A DNA stretch of 64,000 bases, from NCBI RefSeq assembly GCF_000735345.1, contig NZ_JMPJ01000075.1, forward strand, positions 1 through 64,000, read 5' to 3'. Source of the stretch: Ewingella americana ATCC 33852 (GTDB taxonomy: Bacteria; Pseudomonadota; Gammaproteobacteria; Enterobacterales; Enterobacteriaceae). This document shows positions 9,230 through 18,547 of this stretch, one piece after another. The translations under genes and the position numbers were made by a program. Position 1 is the stretch's first letter, and each line of letters starts with the position of its first letter. The notes beneath the pieces were generated by a model. The model ran no database searches, was not told the origin of the DNA, and worked only from the letters and a program-made list of their open reading frames with translations.

Positions 9230-10690
9230 TTGAATAATGCTTATTCCGCAACCCAATTGAACGCCACCGAAGCGCTAGATCGGCTGGAGGCGCTGTACAA
9301 CGGTGCCGTGGTGGCACTGCGTACCGCCATCGGTGACTTTATTCACGATGGTTCACTGCCTGATAACGATGTGCGTTCGGCAGGACTTTTCACCTATCCT
9401 GAGCTGAGCGTCAGCTGGGACGGTGCTCAGCAAAATCAGTTTAAGTCTCGTGCCTATGGCCGTTTCCCGCGCGCCGGGAAGTACACCACCACCATCACAC
9501 GCCCGGAGCTGTTCCGTGGTTATCTGGCTGACCAACTGAGCCTGCTGGAAAGCGAATATAACGCCAGCTTCGTGGTGAAGCCTTCGCAGCTGGAAATCCC
9601 CTTCCCGTTTGTTATCGACGGCTCTGACCTGAATCTCGACCGCACCATGAGCGCGGCGCTGGCGCACCACTTCCCGACCACCGAACTGTCGCAAATTGGC
9701 GACCAGATAACCGACGGTTTATCCAGTTCCACCACCGAGTTCCCGCTGTCGCACTTCGACGCGCTGCGCACCGACTTCTCGCTGGCGCGCCTGAAACACT
9801 ACACCGGCACCCCGGCGGAGCACGTGCAGCCTTATGTGCTGTTCACCAACTACACCCGCTACGTGGACGAGTTTGTTAGCTGGGCCTGCGCGCAAATCGT
9901 AGATCCTGCCAGCCCGTATGTCGCGCTCTCCTGCGCCGGTGGAGCTTATGTCACGCAAGAAACGGTCAATCTTGAGCAGACCGTCTCTGACTTGGCGTGG
10001 AAAAAGCACCAGATGCCGGCCTATCACCTGATTGCCGACGATGGCAAAGGCATCACGCTGGTGAATATCGGCGTCGGCCCGTCTAACGCCAAAACCATCT
10101 GTGACCATCTGGCGGTGCTGCGCCCGCACGCCTGGCTGATGATTGGTCACTGCGGCGGCCTGCGCGAAAGCCAGCAGATTGGTGACTACGTGCTGGCTCA
10201 CGCCTATCTGCGCGACGACCACGTGCTCGACGCCGTACTGCCGCCGGACATCCCAATCCCAAGCATTGCCGAAGTGCAGCGCGCGCTGTACGACGCCACC
10301 AAAGCCATCAGCAACATGCCGGGGGAAGAAGTTAAGCAGCGCCTGCGCACCGGCACCGTGGTGACCACCGATGACCGTAACTGGGAGCTGCGCTACTCGG
10401 CCTCGGCCATGCGTTTCAACCTGAGTCGCGCCGTTGCAGTGGATATGGAGAGTGCGACCATTGCGGCTCAGGGGTATCGCTTCCGCGTGCCTTACGGTAC
10501 GTTGCTCTGCGTCTCCGACAAGCCGCTGCACGGCGAAATCAAGCTGCCGGGACAGGCAAACCACTTCTACGAAGGGGCGATTTCCGAGCATTTACAGATT
10601 GGTATCCACGCCATTGGCCTGCTGCGTCAAGAAGGCGACAAGCTGCATTCGCGTAAATTACGCACCTTCAACGAGCCGCCATTCCGCTAA
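9230..10690 (+). CDS. amn: AMP nucleosidase
   Basis: A 486-residue enzyme that hydrolyses AMP to adenine and ribose 5-phosphate in the cytoplasm (purine salvage, adenylate control). Nearly every long block of E. coli Amn is recognisable, for example LARLKHYTGTP, NIGVGPSNAKTICDHLAVLRP, GHCGGLRESQ, ATIAAQGYRFRVPYG and the ending RKLRTFNEPPFR. The start is taken as the TTG at 9230 with AAGGGA upstream, because it gives a short MNNAYSAT leader comparable to the E. coli MNNKGS start; the upstream ATG at 9182 would add 16 atypical residues. Confidence 0.95.
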   Translation: MNNAYSATQLNATEALDRLEALYNGAVVALRTAIGDFIHDGSLPDNDVRSAGLFTYPELSVSWDGAQQNQFKSRAYGRFPRAGKYTTTITRPELFRGYLADQLSLLESEYNASFVVKPSQLEIPFPFVIDGSDLNLDRTMSAALAHHFPTTELSQIGDQITDGLSSSTTEFPLSHFDALRTDFSLARLKHYTGTPAEHVQPYVLFTNYTRYVDEFVSWACAQIVDPASPYVALSCAGGAYVTQETVNLEQTVSDLAWKKHQMPAYHLIADDGKGITLVNIGVGPSNAKTICDHLAVLRPHAWLMIGHCGGLRESQQIGDYVLAHAYLRDDHVLDAVLPPDIPIPSIAEVQRALYDATKAISNMPGEEVKQRLRTGTVVTTDDRNWELRYSASAMRFNLSRAVAVDMESATIAAQGYRFRVPYGTLLCVSDKPLHGEIKLPGQANHFYEGAISEHLQIGIHAIGLLRQEGDKLHSRKLRTFNEPPFR

Positions 10691-10701
10691 AAACGGTCTC
10701 T

Positions 10702-10728
10702 ACCGGGGAGGTTTGTCCTCCTCGGTAA
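10702..10728 (+). terminator. Hairpin after amn
   Basis: Eleven bases after the amn stop there is a strong stem, ACCGGGGAGG paired with CCTCCTCGGT around a TTTGT loop, followed by AAATTT. The stem is GC rich but the T run is poor, so it is a probable rather than certain intrinsic terminator for amn. Confidence 0.5.
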
Positions 10729-10883
10729 ATTTCCCAATATTTCTACACAATTACTGCCGATCCCTTAGCGCATTCCACCTGATTTGCCGCGTAAAAAAAC
10801 AGCGAATAACGCGTATATTCTTACTCATCGACCGGTAACAATTCGGCGAGAAATGAGCGGTTTAAACGGGTGTCGAGGTGGTT

Positions 10884-11228
10884 ATGAAAAGGCTATTGCT
10901 GCTGTTGCTGGCCGCAGGTGCAATGATGTCGGTGGCACAAAGTTCTTTCGCCTATGGCTATTACGGCCACGGGTATTATGGTCATGGTTATTATCACGGT
11001 TGGTATGGCCCGCGGGTGATTATTGGCGCACCTTGGGGACCCCCGCCGCCAGTCTATTACGGACCACCTCCGGTGGTGTATGTGACACCGTCACCTCCGC
11101 AAACCTATGTGGAGAAAACCCCTAATTACGCTTACTACTGCCAGAGTCCAGCGGGCTACTATCCGCACGTCCAGCGCTGTGCGCAGGGCTGGATGAAAGT
11201 GGTGGTTGGCGATTCTGCACCGCGCTAA
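10884..11228 (+). CDS. Secreted Gly/Tyr/Pro-rich small protein
   Basis: A 114-residue exported protein of unknown function. The signal peptide is MKRLLLLLLAAGAMMSVAQS with a likely cut after SFA. The mature part begins with tandem YYGHG-type repeats, then a proline/tyrosine-rich stretch (PPPPVYYGPPPVVYVTPSPP), and ends with a compact two-cysteine domain (YYCQSPAGYYPHVQRCAQGW) that recurs in small enterobacterial envelope proteins. The ATG at 10884 is chosen because GAGGTGG precedes it. It is followed 17 bases later by a lipoprotein gene on the same strand and probably shares its transcript. Confidence 0.7.
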   Translation: MKRLLLLLLAAGAMMSVAQSSFAYGYYGHGYYGHGYYHGWYGPRVIIGAPWGPPPPVYYGPPPVVYVTPSPPQTYVEKTPNYAYYCQSPAGYYPHVQRCAQGWMKVVVGDSAPR

Positions 11229-11245
11229 GCCTGAGTGACTCAACC

Positions 11246-11815
11246 ATGAAACGTCTCTATCAATTAGCTCCACTGGCGCTGGTGATGGCGCTGGCGGGCT
11301 GCGTGTCGCCCCCTTCAGGGCCGGAAGTGCAGGTTTTACCGGGCAGTACCAAGAGCTACGGGCAGTTTAGGCAGGATGATATTTTATGCCGCAACACGGC
11401 GCAAAATAGCGTGGACGGCGGCGCTCAGGCGGCTTCTAACAGCGCGGCGGGCACGGCGGCTGCGGGAACGGTGGTCGGTGCAGCGGCGGGCGCTTTGATT
11501 GGCGCGGCATCAGGTCATGCCGGCCCGGGGGCGTTGATTGGTGCTGGCAGCGGCCTGCTGGTGGGTAGTGCGATGGGCAGTAATACGGCGGGAATGAGCA
11601 GCGGCGATTTACAAGATCAGTACGACGTTATCTACACCCAATGTATGTACGCCAAGGGAAATAAAGTGCCGGTGGCCTACAGCTACGATGAACCAAGGTC
11701 GGGGCAGTCAGAGGTTCCCCCTGATTACCACCCCGGCTCTGATCCGCGCAGCGTGCCACCGGATTACAACGGCGATTTGCCTGATAGCAATGTGCCGCCA
11801 GACTATCGTCCGTAA
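11246..11815 (+). CDS. Glycine-zipper lipoprotein
   Basis: A 189-residue lipoprotein: the signal sequence MKRLYQLAPLALVMALAGC ends in an LAGC lipobox, so the mature protein should be lipid-anchored. Residues about 65-115 form a glycine/alanine zipper (GTVVGAAAGALIGAASGHAG and GLLVGSAMGSN) of the YMGG/SlyB type that can insert into membranes. The tail has three repeats ending in PPDY. Two cysteines (C50 and C133 approximately) could pair. The function of the family is largely unknown; an envelope role is inferred. Confidence 0.75.
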   Translation: MKRLYQLAPLALVMALAGCVSPPSGPEVQVLPGSTKSYGQFRQDDILCRNTAQNSVDGGAQAASNSAAGTAAAGTVVGAAAGALIGAASGHAGPGALIGAGSGLLVGSAMGSNTAGMSSGDLQDQYDVIYTQCMYAKGNKVPVAYSYDEPRSGQSEVPPDYHPGSDPRSVPPDYNGDLPDSNVPPDYRP

Positions 11816-11838
11816 TCCATTGATTAGACGATAAAAGC

Positions 11839-13707
11839 TTAAAACTTCACCATGGCACCGAGTTCAATAACGCGGTTAGGCGGGAGCTGGAACTGATCCG
11901 GCGCCCGCAGTGCGTTACGTTGTAACACTTGGAACAGCTTGCCGCGGATCTGCAAATACCAAGGGCGTTTGTCCAGCACCAGCGTGTCGCGCGACATAAA
12001 GAATGAGGTGTCGCTCATGGTGCAGCGCAGCCCATCTTGCCCACAACGATAGAACACATCTTCCAGATTTGGCGTCTCGCGCCAGCCATAGCTCGCCACC
12101 ACGCGCCAGAAGGATGGCGACAGGTGCTCAATGGTCACGCGCTTGAGGTTATGCACATAAGGCACGTCGGCGCTGCTGATGGTCAGCAAAATGATGCGTT
12201 CGTGCAGCACTTTGTTGTGCTTCAAGTTGTGCAAAAGCACCAGCGGCACGGCGTCCGGCGCACGGGCCATAAACACCGCAGTGCCCGGCACGCGGCGCGG
12301 CGGGGATTTCTCGAGTGAGGTGATCAGCGCGCTCAGGGCGTCCGGGTCTTCACGCAGGCGGCGCAACAGCCGTGAACGCTCAGTGTGCCAAGTGATCATG
12401 ATAAGCAGAATGCTTAACCCCAGCGCCACCGGCAGCCAGCCGCCGGAGAACAGCTTGGTGAGGTTGGCGGCGAACAGTGGGATATCAATCATCATCAGCA
12501 GTGCCAGCAGCAGCAGGCCCCAGCGCTTCTTCCAGCCCCAGTTCTTAATCGCCACAATGCACAGCAGGATTGAAGTCAGGAGCATGGTGCCCGTCACCAC
12601 AATGCCGTAGGCCGACGCCAAATCGCTGGAGTGTTTGAAGCTGATAATCACAATCAGCACCGCCACGTACAGCAGCCAGTTCACCACCGGAATATAGATT
12701 TGCCCGGACTCGACGTCCGAGGTGTAGACAATGCGCATTGGCGGCAGGTAGCCCAAACGCATCGCCTGACGGGTCAGGGAGAAGACGCCGGAAATCACTG
12801 CCTGAGAGGCGATAACCGTCGCCATGGTGGCAATAATCAGCAGCGGAACCAGCGCCCAGTCAGGGGCCAGCAGGAAGAACGGGTTTTTGATGGCGTCCGG
12901 GTTGCTCATCAACAGCGCGCCCTGCCCGAAGTAGTTCAGGACCAGCGAAGGTGCGACCAGCAGGAACCACGCGATGCGGATAGGTTTTTTGCCGAAGTGG
13001 CCCATGTCGGCATACAGCGCCTCGGCCCCGGTCACGGCCAGCACCACCATGCCCAGCGCGAAGAAGGAAATGCCTTTGAATTCAATGAAGAAGTGCAGCG
13101 CCCAGTAAGGGTTCAGGGCTTGCAGTACGCCCGGATTATGCAAGATGCCGCCAATGCCCATCACGCCCAGCGAAACAAACCATAGCACCATCACCGGCGC
13201 GAACAGCTTACCGACGCTGCCCGTGCCCTTCTTCTGGATAACAAACAGCAGGGTCAGCACCGCGATGGAGATGGGGATGATAAATTTATCCAGCGAAGGC
13301 TCGATGATCTCCAGCCCTTCAATGGCCGAAAGCACCGAAATGGCCGGAGTGATCACCCCGTCGCCATAGAAGAAGCTGCCGCCCACCAGCCCGAGGAACA
13401 CCACGGTGGCGTACCAGCGTGGGTTGATGTCCCGCACCGCCAGCGACATCAGGGTGAGGATCCCGCCCTCGCCGCCGTTGTCGGCGCGCATCACGTAGCC
13501 AATATATTTAAACGACACCACCAGCATCAGCAGCCAGAAAATCAGCGACAGAAAACCGAAAATTGAACCTTGGGTCATGGTTATCCCGGCCTGACCGGTC
13601 AGACATTCGCGCAAGGTATAGAGCGGACTGGTACCAATATCACCGTACACTACGCCGATGGCCGCCAGCGTGACGGCAGGCAACGGCTGCTTCTTTTGTG
13701 CATGCAT
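11839..13707 (-). CDS. kup: Low-affinity potassium transporter Kup
   Basis: A 622-residue inner-membrane K+/H+ symporter, exactly the length of E. coli Kup. The N-terminal [16 protein letters not shown] motif is the hallmark of the KUP/HAK family, followed by about twelve membrane segments (for example [19 protein letters not shown]) and a hydrophilic C-terminal domain of about 190 residues. Kup is the constitutive, low-affinity potassium uptake system, used mostly at low pH or high osmolarity. It converges on the lipoprotein gene with only 23 bases between the stops. Confidence 0.95.
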   Translation of the reverse strand: MHAQKKQPLPAVTLAAIGVVYGDIGTSPLYTLRECLTGQAGITMTQGSIFGFLSLIFWLLMLVVSFKYIGYVMRADNGGEGGILTLMSLAVRDINPRWYATVVFLGLVGGSFFYGDGVITPAISVLSAIEGLEIIEPSLDKFIIPISIAVLTLLFVIQKKGTGSVGKLFAPVMVLWFVSLGVMGIGGILHNPGVLQALNPYWALHFFIEFKGISFFALGMVVLAVTGAEALYADMGHFGKKPIRIAWFLLVAPSLVLNYFGQGALLMSNPDAIKNPFFLLAPDWALVPLLIIATMATVIASQAVISGVFSLTRQAMRLGYLPPMRIVYTSDVESGQIYIPVVNWLLYVAVLIVIISFKHSSDLASAYGIVVTGTMLLTSILLCIVAIKNWGWKKRWGLLLLALLMMIDIPLFAANLTKLFSGGWLPVALGLSILLIMITWHTERSRLLRRLREDPDALSALITSLEKSPPRRVPGTAVFMARAPDAVPLVLLHNLKHNKVLHERIILLTISSADVPYVHNLKRVTIEHLSPSFWRVVASYGWRETPNLEDVFYRCGQDGLRCTMSDTSFFMSRDTLVLDKRPWYLQIRGKLFQVLQRNALRAPDQFQLPPNRVIELGAMVKF

Positions 13708-13843
13708 AGATGAGTGATTCGCAAAGTAAAAGGACCGGAAACACCGGCTAATGTTGGGAGTATAGTACCGACATGGGTCGGTACTGTTAATGATATGTTT
13801 CTTTAGTGGTTATTTGCGAGCCAAAACGCGCTGGCGGGCAAGT

Positions 13844-15025
13844 TTAAACGGTGCGCAGCTGAGGGTAGCGGCGCAGGATAAACAGGCACCACGCCAGAGA
13901 GACGCAGCCCATCGCCCCGCCGACGTAACCTACGTCCGACAGTTCCAGATGCACGATCACCTGATTACCCAGCAGCGCGCCCGCGCCAATCCCCAGATTG
14001 AAAATCCCTGAGAACAGCGACATGGCGACGTCGGTGGCATCCGGCGCCAGCGCCAACACGCGAATTTGCATCGCCAGCGCGATAGCCATCATGCCGACGC
14101 CCCACAAAATGGTCAGCACAGAAAGGCTGAACGCGCTGGTCGAGGAGACCAGCAGCAACAGCATCGCCAGCGCGATGATGGAGATAGCGCCGACAAAGAA
14201 TGATGTCGGGAATTTGTTACCCATCACGCTAAATAGCGCGCTGCCCAAGATGCCCGCCCCGCCGAAAATCAGCAGCAGGAAGGTGGTGAAATCTTCACTC
14301 ATTTTGGCGATGTTTTGCACGAACGGCTCAATGTAGCTGTACGCCGTGTAATGCGAAGTGACAATCAGCGCGATCATCAGGTACATCGACACCAGCGCCG
14401 GGCGTTTGAACAGCATCGGGACGCTACTCAGCGAGCCGCTATGCTCGCTTGGCAGTTTTGGCAGCAGGCGGCTTAGGCTGATTAAGGTGATCAACGCCAC
14501 GACGCCAATCACGCCAAAGGTAATGCGCCAGCCGAGATATTGACCAATCACCCGCCCGAGCGGCAGGCCGAGAACCATCGCCAGCGCGGTGCCGGTCGCC
14601 AGCATGCTCAGTGCCTGGGTTTTCTTACCGGCCGGAGCCACGCGGATAGCCAGCGAGGAGGTGATTGACCAGAAGATGGCGTGCGCCAGTGCAATCCCAA
14701 TGCGCGATACCACCAGCGAGCCGAAGTCCCAGGCCACCACCGACAGCACGTGGCTGAGGATAAACAGGCCAAACACCACCATCAGCAGCAGGCGCCGCTC
14801 GACGTTGCGGGTCAGCAGCATCAGCGGCAGTGACATCAAGGCGACCACCCAGGCATAGATAGTCAGCATCAGGCCAACCTGCGCGGTTTGCATAGAGAAG
14901 GAGCTGGCGATGTCTGACAGCAGGCCGACGGGAACGAATTCGGTGGTATTAAAAATAAACGCGGCGATAGCTAGCATGATGACGCGTAGCCACTCGGTTT
15001 TGCGCGAAACGTTTTGTGATTGCAT
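13844..15025 (-). CDS. sotB: Sugar efflux transporter SotB
   Basis: A 393-residue major facilitator protein with twelve predicted membrane helices. The start [20 protein letters not shown] and the stretches [36 protein letters not shown] and [19 protein letters not shown] match E. coli SotB (YdeA), an exporter of arabinose and similar sugars. It is a single gene; the upstream 200 bases hold a long inverted repeat at 15164-15199. Confidence 0.9.
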   Translation of the reverse strand: MQSQNVSRKTEWLRVIMLAIAAFIFNTTEFVPVGLLSDIASSFSMQTAQVGLMLTIYAWVVALMSLPLMLLTRNVERRLLLMVVFGLFILSHVLSVVAWDFGSLVVSRIGIALAHAIFWSITSSLAIRVAPAGKKTQALSMLATGTALAMVLGLPLGRVIGQYLGWRITFGVIGVVALITLISLSRLLPKLPSEHSGSLSSVPMLFKRPALVSMYLMIALIVTSHYTAYSYIEPFVQNIAKMSEDFTTFLLLIFGGAGILGSALFSVMGNKFPTSFFVGAISIIALAMLLLLVSSTSAFSLSVLTILWGVGMMAIALAMQIRVLALAPDATDVAMSLFSGIFNLGIGAGALLGNQVIVHLELSDVGYVGGAMGCVSLAWCLFILRRYPQLRTV

Positions 15026-15163
15026 TGAGATGTTGACTTGTAAGTGATGGGTTAACTGCTTGTTTAATGACGGCGAGAAATGTCATTTTTTGTGAGGAGT
15101 ATTGTGTTTTATTTCGGCCGGAATGAAAACCGCTAAATCCTGCCTGCGGAAAATTTATCTGTG

Positions 15164-15199
15164 CAACGGGCTGAGGTGTGTAATAGCTTCAGCCCGTTG
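15164..15199. repeat. Inverted repeat between sotB and leuE
   Basis: CAACGGGCTGA at 15164 is repeated inverted as TTCAGCCCGTTG at 15188, giving an 11-bp stem with a 13-base loop. It lies downstream of leuE (stop at 15233) and upstream of sotB. It could be a weak terminator for leuE, although no T run follows. Confidence 0.4.
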
Positions 15200-15232
15200 T
15201 TGGGTCACATCAATGCCATGTGTCGCTGGGAC

Positions 15233-15874
15233 TTAAGAGGTCAAGCTGGCCAGACGCGCCGCGAAACCCATGAAAAACAGCCCGACAACGCCATTGCCAA
15301 ACTTGGTGAGTTTCTTGCGCGAGCGGAAGAACTTCGACAACGCTACACCGCCGAAAATCAGCGTGGTCATGTAAGTGAAGCTGAGGATTTCCAGTATGGT
15401 CGCCAAAATCAGGTACGGCACGGCGGCGTGCGGATAGCTGAAATTGATAAACTGCACAAAGAATGAAATATAAAACATGATGGATTTCGGGTTGGTCAGG
15501 CTCAGGGTCAGCGATTTCCTGAACACATTTCCGCGCACGCTCACCGTTTCGCCCTGCTCTTTATTCTTCGAGAAGAAATTCTCCTGAATAATCTTTATGC
15601 CCAGATAGAGCAGATAAAACGCGCCCAAGAACCGAACCAGCATAAAAAGCACGGGGGAAGCTTTTATCAGAGAAGCCACACCGATATAGGCGAGGAAAAT
15701 CAGCACCGCGTCGCCCAAAAAGCAGCCAGCCGCTGCCTTATAGCCGCTAAGAACGCCATGAGAAGCACTGGTCTTTAGGACAAAGAGAGAGTTAGGGCCC
15801 GGCAGGAGAATAATAAACACTAACCCTGCGAGATAGGTCCAAAGATTGATAACGCCGAACTGTTCCAGAATCAC
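15233..15874 (-). CDS. leuE: Leucine efflux protein LeuE (LysE family)
   Basis: A 213-residue inner-membrane exporter with about six helices. The family motif LPGPNSLFVLKTS, then FLGAFYLLYLGIKII and LSLTNPKSIMFYISFFVQF, follow E. coli LeuE closely, and the ending GFAARLASLTS matches too. LeuE exports leucine and some related amino acids. A GTG start at 15874 is chosen: GGAGG lies 5 bases upstream and the resulting N-terminus aligns with the E. coli protein, whereas the longer frame adds 14 unsupported residues. Confidence 0.88.
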   Translation of the reverse strand: MILEQFGVINLWTYLAGLVFIILLPGPNSLFVLKTSASHGVLSGYKAAAGCFLGDAVLIFLAYIGVASLIKASPVLFMLVRFLGAFYLLYLGIKIIQENFFSKNKEQGETVSVRGNVFRKSLTLSLTNPKSIMFYISFFVQFINFSYPHAAVPYLILATILEILSFTYMTTLIFGGVALSKFFRSRKKLTKFGNGVVGLFFMGFAARLASLTS

Positions 15875-16120
15875 CTGCGCCTCCAAAAACTGACTAAAAA
15901 TGCTAAGCCCAAACACATGAAATCATGTGTGATATTGAAGTGGCGAGGTGTAGATGGCGTCATAAAACCGCGCACGGCAACGACTCGTCGCTCTAGCGAT
16001 TAATCTAGAGAGTTGTGAGTAATTTGACTACTCCCCAACCCTGCTGCGCGGCCCTTTTTTTAGCTTCAAAACCTTTCGTAGAAATTTGCTGATCCCGGCG
16101 ATCTGGTTATGACCAATGAC

Positions 16121-16444
16121 TTAAGGCAAACCCAGCCAGCGGGCTAACGCAGTGACCGCAGCGGCGGATAAAATGACGGCAATCAGCGGCACTTTGCGCC
16201 ACGCCATTATCGCCGCTACCCCTACCCCCAACAAACGCGCGAATCCGGCAAAGTGCTCACCTTCCAGCAGGGTGGCAATCACCGCCACTGAGAGCAGCAG
16301 CGTGGTGGCAGCGTCGGCAATCAGCGCGCGAGTGTTGTCGGTGAAGGTCATGCGCGAGCCGAGCTTAAATCCGGCATAGCGAAACGCATAGGTACCCACG
16401 GCCAAAAGCGCGATGCCGCAGATGATCAGAGTGTGTTGGTTCAT
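16121..16444 (-). CDS. AzlD family branched-chain amino acid exporter subunit
   Basis: A 107-residue membrane protein with about four helices (for example TLIICGIALLAVGTYAFRYAGFKL and VPLIAVILSAAAVTALA). Small partners of this type (AzlD, YgaH) form the exporter of branched-chain amino acids with an AzlC/YgaZ subunit. Its ATG overlaps the stop of the upstream azlC-like gene by four bases, so translation is coupled and the pair acts together. Substrate (valine, leucine or an analogue) is inferred from the family. Confidence 0.8.
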   Translation of the reverse strand: MNQHTLIICGIALLAVGTYAFRYAGFKLGSRMTFTDNTRALIADAATTLLLSVAVIATLLEGEHFAGFARLLGVGVAAIMAWRKVPLIAVILSAAAVTALARWLGLP

Positions 16445-17109
16445 GATTTTTTCTTCCTGATAGCCAATCCGAGCAGGGAAAACAGCACCGGCATACCGAC
16501 CGGCACGAAAGGCACCGCCGCGAGTGAAATCAGCGCCCCCGAGCAGGCGGAGATAATGGTTTTAGCGTTTTTCAATGCTGGAAGGGTTAAGGCCAGTAAG
16601 ATGGCGGGGAAAACCGCATCTAGGCCGATAGCCTGTGGGTCAGGGATAATCTGCCCTATCGAGCCGCCGATGATCACCCCCAGCGGCCAGCACAGGGCAA
16701 TGCCCAAGCCGCACAGCCAGAAGGCTGCTTTACATTCGGCCTTGCTGGGCTGAGAGACGCCAAACACCACGCTTTCATCATTGACGATATGGCAACCCAG
16801 CAGGCTGGTGGCTTTTTTGCCGACCAAATCCTTCACCGCGATGCCAAACGGCAGGTGTCGCGCATTCACCAATAAACCGGCCGCTGCGGCAGCGAACGGG
16901 CTTCCGCCACTCGACACAATGCCGATAAACAGAAACTCCGAGGCTCCGGCCAGCACGAAAAGCGAGAGCGACATCGGCACCCAGAATGGGAAGCCAACGC
17001 CGGTAGCCAGTGACCCGTAGGATATGCCGACAATGCCATCAGCCAGACAGACCAGAATGATCGCCTTGATGGTGCCGGATTTGAGTACGGAAAATTGATG
17101 AAAACGCAT
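16441..17109 (-). CDS. AzlC family branched-chain amino acid exporter subunit
   Basis: A 222-residue membrane protein with the AzlC/YgaZ pattern: a hydrophobic core with GISYGSLATGVGFPFWVP, AGASEFLFIGI and the conserved NARHLPFGIA segment, then HIVNDESVVFG. It is the larger subunit of the exporter with the AzlD-like protein encoded downstream. The gene is divergent from an XRE-cupin regulator, with palindromic operator-like sequence in the 115-base gap. Confidence 0.85.
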   Translation of the reverse strand: MRFHQFSVLKSGTIKAIILVCLADGIVGISYGSLATGVGFPFWVPMSLSLFVLAGASEFLFIGIVSSGGSPFAAAAAGLLVNARHLPFGIAVKDLVGKKATSLLGCHIVNDESVVFGVSQPSKAECKAAFWLCGLGIALCWPLGVIIGGSIGQIIPDPQAIGLDAVFPAILLALTLPALKNAKTIISACSGALISLAAVPFVPVGMPVLFSLLGLAIRKKKS

Positions 17110-17171
17110 CTTTCTTTCTCATAACGAACAAACAGGCTGTTATAATGAACACATTAATATCGTTTTACAAG

Positions 17172-17187
17172 ACGAACGATCGTTCGT
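17172..17187. promoter_or_regulatory. Palindromic operator between azlC and its regulator
   Basis: ACGAACGATCGTTCGT is a perfect 16-base palindrome in the divergent gap. Related half sites (ATAACGAAC, GTTATAATG, GTTATAACG) flank it at about 17120, 17140 and 17187. The likely ligand is the XRE-cupin regulator starting at 17225, acting on itself and on azlCD. This is inference from position and symmetry. Confidence 0.55.
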
Positions 17188-17224
17188 TATAACGATCAAC
17201 ATTATCTCTATTCAGGCCAAATCT

Positions 17225-17773
17225 ATGATCCAACCCATCGACATTATTGCTAAATCGCTGGTAAGAGAGCGCCAACGTGCCGGACTCTCTCTGGCTGAAG
17301 TGGCTAGGCGCGCGGGTATTGCCAAGTCCACCCTGTCGCAGCTCGAGTCGGCAAATGGCAACCCGAGCATTGAAACGCTGTGGGCGCTGTGCGTGGCGTT
17401 GGAGATCCCCTTCGCGCGTTTGATGGAGCCGCAGGTTAATAAGTCGCAGCTGATCCGCCGCGGCGAAGGTCCGGCGGTGATTGCCGAATTAGCCAACTAT
17501 AAGGCAGTGCTGCTAGCAACCTGCCCTCCGGGGTCACGGCGGGATATCTATCTGCTGAGCGCCGAGCCGGGTGCCGATCGCGTCTCCAAGCCGCACTCGC
17601 CCGGCTCGGTGGAGCACATTATTGTGACTCAGGGTCAGGCGCTGGTGGGGCTAACAGAAGAACCTTATGTGCTCAATGCCGGGGATTACATTAGCTATCC
17701 GGCGGATCAGGAGCATATTTTCCGCGCGTTGGTGGCGGATACTCAGGCGGTGTTGGTGTCCGAGCAGAACTAA
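17225..17773 (+). CDS. XRE family regulator with cupin sensor
   Basis: A 182-residue regulator: helix-turn-helix at residues 10-65 (VRERQRAGLSLAEVARRAGI and STLSQLESANGNPSIETLW), then a small cupin barrel (VEHIIVTQGQALVGL, LNAGDYISYPADQEHIF). Proteins of this design often sense an amino acid or its derivative and repress a divergent exporter. Here the divergent genes are azlCD, so it most likely controls them. Confidence 0.85.
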   Translation: MIQPIDIIAKSLVRERQRAGLSLAEVARRAGIAKSTLSQLESANGNPSIETLWALCVALEIPFARLMEPQVNKSQLIRRGEGPAVIAELANYKAVLLATCPPGSRRDIYLLSAEPGADRVSKPHSPGSVEHIIVTQGQALVGLTEEPYVLNAGDYISYPADQEHIFRALVADTQAVLVSEQN

Positions 17774-17785
17774 TGTCAAGCCATT

Positions 17786-17811
17786 AAAAAGCCCGCCATA
17801 GCGGCGGGCTT
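17786..17811 (-). terminator. Intrinsic terminator of the split porin gene
   Basis: On the minus strand AGCCCGCC-GCTAT-GGCGGGCT is followed by TTTTT. It stands 26 bases after the porin stop at 17837, so it is the original terminator of the porin, now separated from the porin promoter by the 44-kb prophage. It may also serve the convergent regulator. Confidence 0.8.
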
Positions 17812-17836
17812 GGGGTAGTGCGTTTTCGAATTGAAG

Positions 17837-17900
17837 TTAGAACTGATAAACCAGACCCATGGCGACCACGTCGTCAGTGGAGATACCGTTGTCTTTATAG
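17837..17900 (-). pseudogene. 3' end of porin gene, cut off by prophage
   Basis: On the minus strand the codons up to the TAA at 17839-17837 read YKDNGISTDDVVAMGLVYQF, the last beta strand of an OmpC/OmpF-type porin with its terminal phenylalanine. The frame continues the porin fragment at 61903-63021 exactly across the 8-base core CTTTATAG. This piece has no start or promoter of its own and is not expected to be translated. Confidence 0.9.
17893..17900. other. attL core
   Basis: CTTTATAG, shared with 61917-61924. The bases to its left (porin codons) differ from those left of the other copy, and the bases to its right differ as well, so eight bases is the full identity. Confidence 0.85.
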
Positions 17901-18018
17901 TATGGAGGCGGGATAAGGTTAACCTATTGTTTTAAAATATATTCTATAGCTTTTGAACGCTAATTTTATGAAAAAAAGGCAGATTGTAACTCTATGAATT
18001 TGAAATGAATAAAATTCG

Positions 18019-18029
18019 TTTTGCAGAAG
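18019..18029 (+). other. Integrase arm-type site near attL
   Basis: TTTTGCAGAAG occurs once here, 119 bases inside attL, and twice in the right attachment arm at 61811 and 61835. An 11-base match in both arms is what arm-type integrase sites look like in lambda-type att regions. Confidence 0.6.
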
Positions 18030-18143
18030 CTTTTTGGCATCGTTTTAGCATGAAACAATGTCTTTCGGCCCTATCCTATCCGCAAAAAATGAAAGGTCAC
18101 ACTCGCACCAAGCAGGTTTTTTATGCCTGCAATTTGCAGATGG

Positions 18144-18347
18144 CTACCGCCCTTTCCTCACGAACTCAGCAGCATCGCGCAGTATCCCTTTGTGGATGGT
18201 GTTACCCACGCTCTTGCGCTTATCCTCAAGCCTTTCGACGATGGTATCCCGGTCAATGACAACGCCCTCGGCTATCAGCTCAATCACCGCACCGCCAATC
18301 TCACCAGCTATGAATGCAGAACGCTCTTCTTCCCATGATTCACTCAT
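18144..18347 (-). CDS. Small AriR/YmgB-like protein
   Basis: A 67-residue protein starting MSESWEEERSAFIAGEIGGA and ending AEFVRKGR. The spacing of EEE, the helix with GxxxxxxxxxG, and the late LRDAAEFV helix resemble the AriR/YmgB family of small helical proteins linked to biofilm and acid resistance, which many enterobacterial prophages carry near the tail end. The family call is tentative. It is isolated between attL and the serine recombinase, on the late strand. Confidence 0.5.
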   Translation of the reverse strand: MSESWEEERSAFIAGEIGGAVIELIAEGVVIDRDTIVERLEDKRKSVGNTIHKGILRDAAEFVRKGR

Positions 18348-18411
18348 AAGTCACCCAGCAGTTTGGATTGTTTGTCCGAATAACATGCCCGATTAGATTA
18401 ACGCCTACAAC

Positions 18412-18510
18412 ATGGCAAATCTGACAGGTCTGTCTAAACTAAAAGTAGCTGTCAAAGAACAGCCGGTCCGCCAAGACCAAGACTACCTACTGATTGCAGC
18501 CCACCGTTAA
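18412..18510 (+). CDS. Possible 32-residue peptide before a terminator
   Basis: A short frame MANLTGLSKLKVAVKEQ to IAAHR ends with its TAA inside the stem of a strong intrinsic terminator. No good ribosome site precedes the ATG, so the evidence is only the clean frame and its coincidence with the terminator. It could equally be a non-coding end of a rightward transcript. Confidence 0.3.
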   Translation: MANLTGLSKLKVAVKEQPVRQDQDYLLIAAHR

Positions 18511-18524
18511 CGTGGGCTTTTTTT
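18498..18524 (+). terminator. Intrinsic terminator, rightward
   Basis: AGCCCAC-CGTTAA-CGTGGGCT followed by seven T. It stops rightward transcription about 600 bases inside attL, ahead of the oppositely oriented recombinase gene. Confidence 0.75.
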
Positions 18525-18547
18525 CACTCATGATTATTATTTTGGCA

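Noticed and set aside
18005-18396. Overlapping plus-strand frames next to attL
   Set aside because: They run through the att arm and opposite the AriR-like gene, with no start signals.
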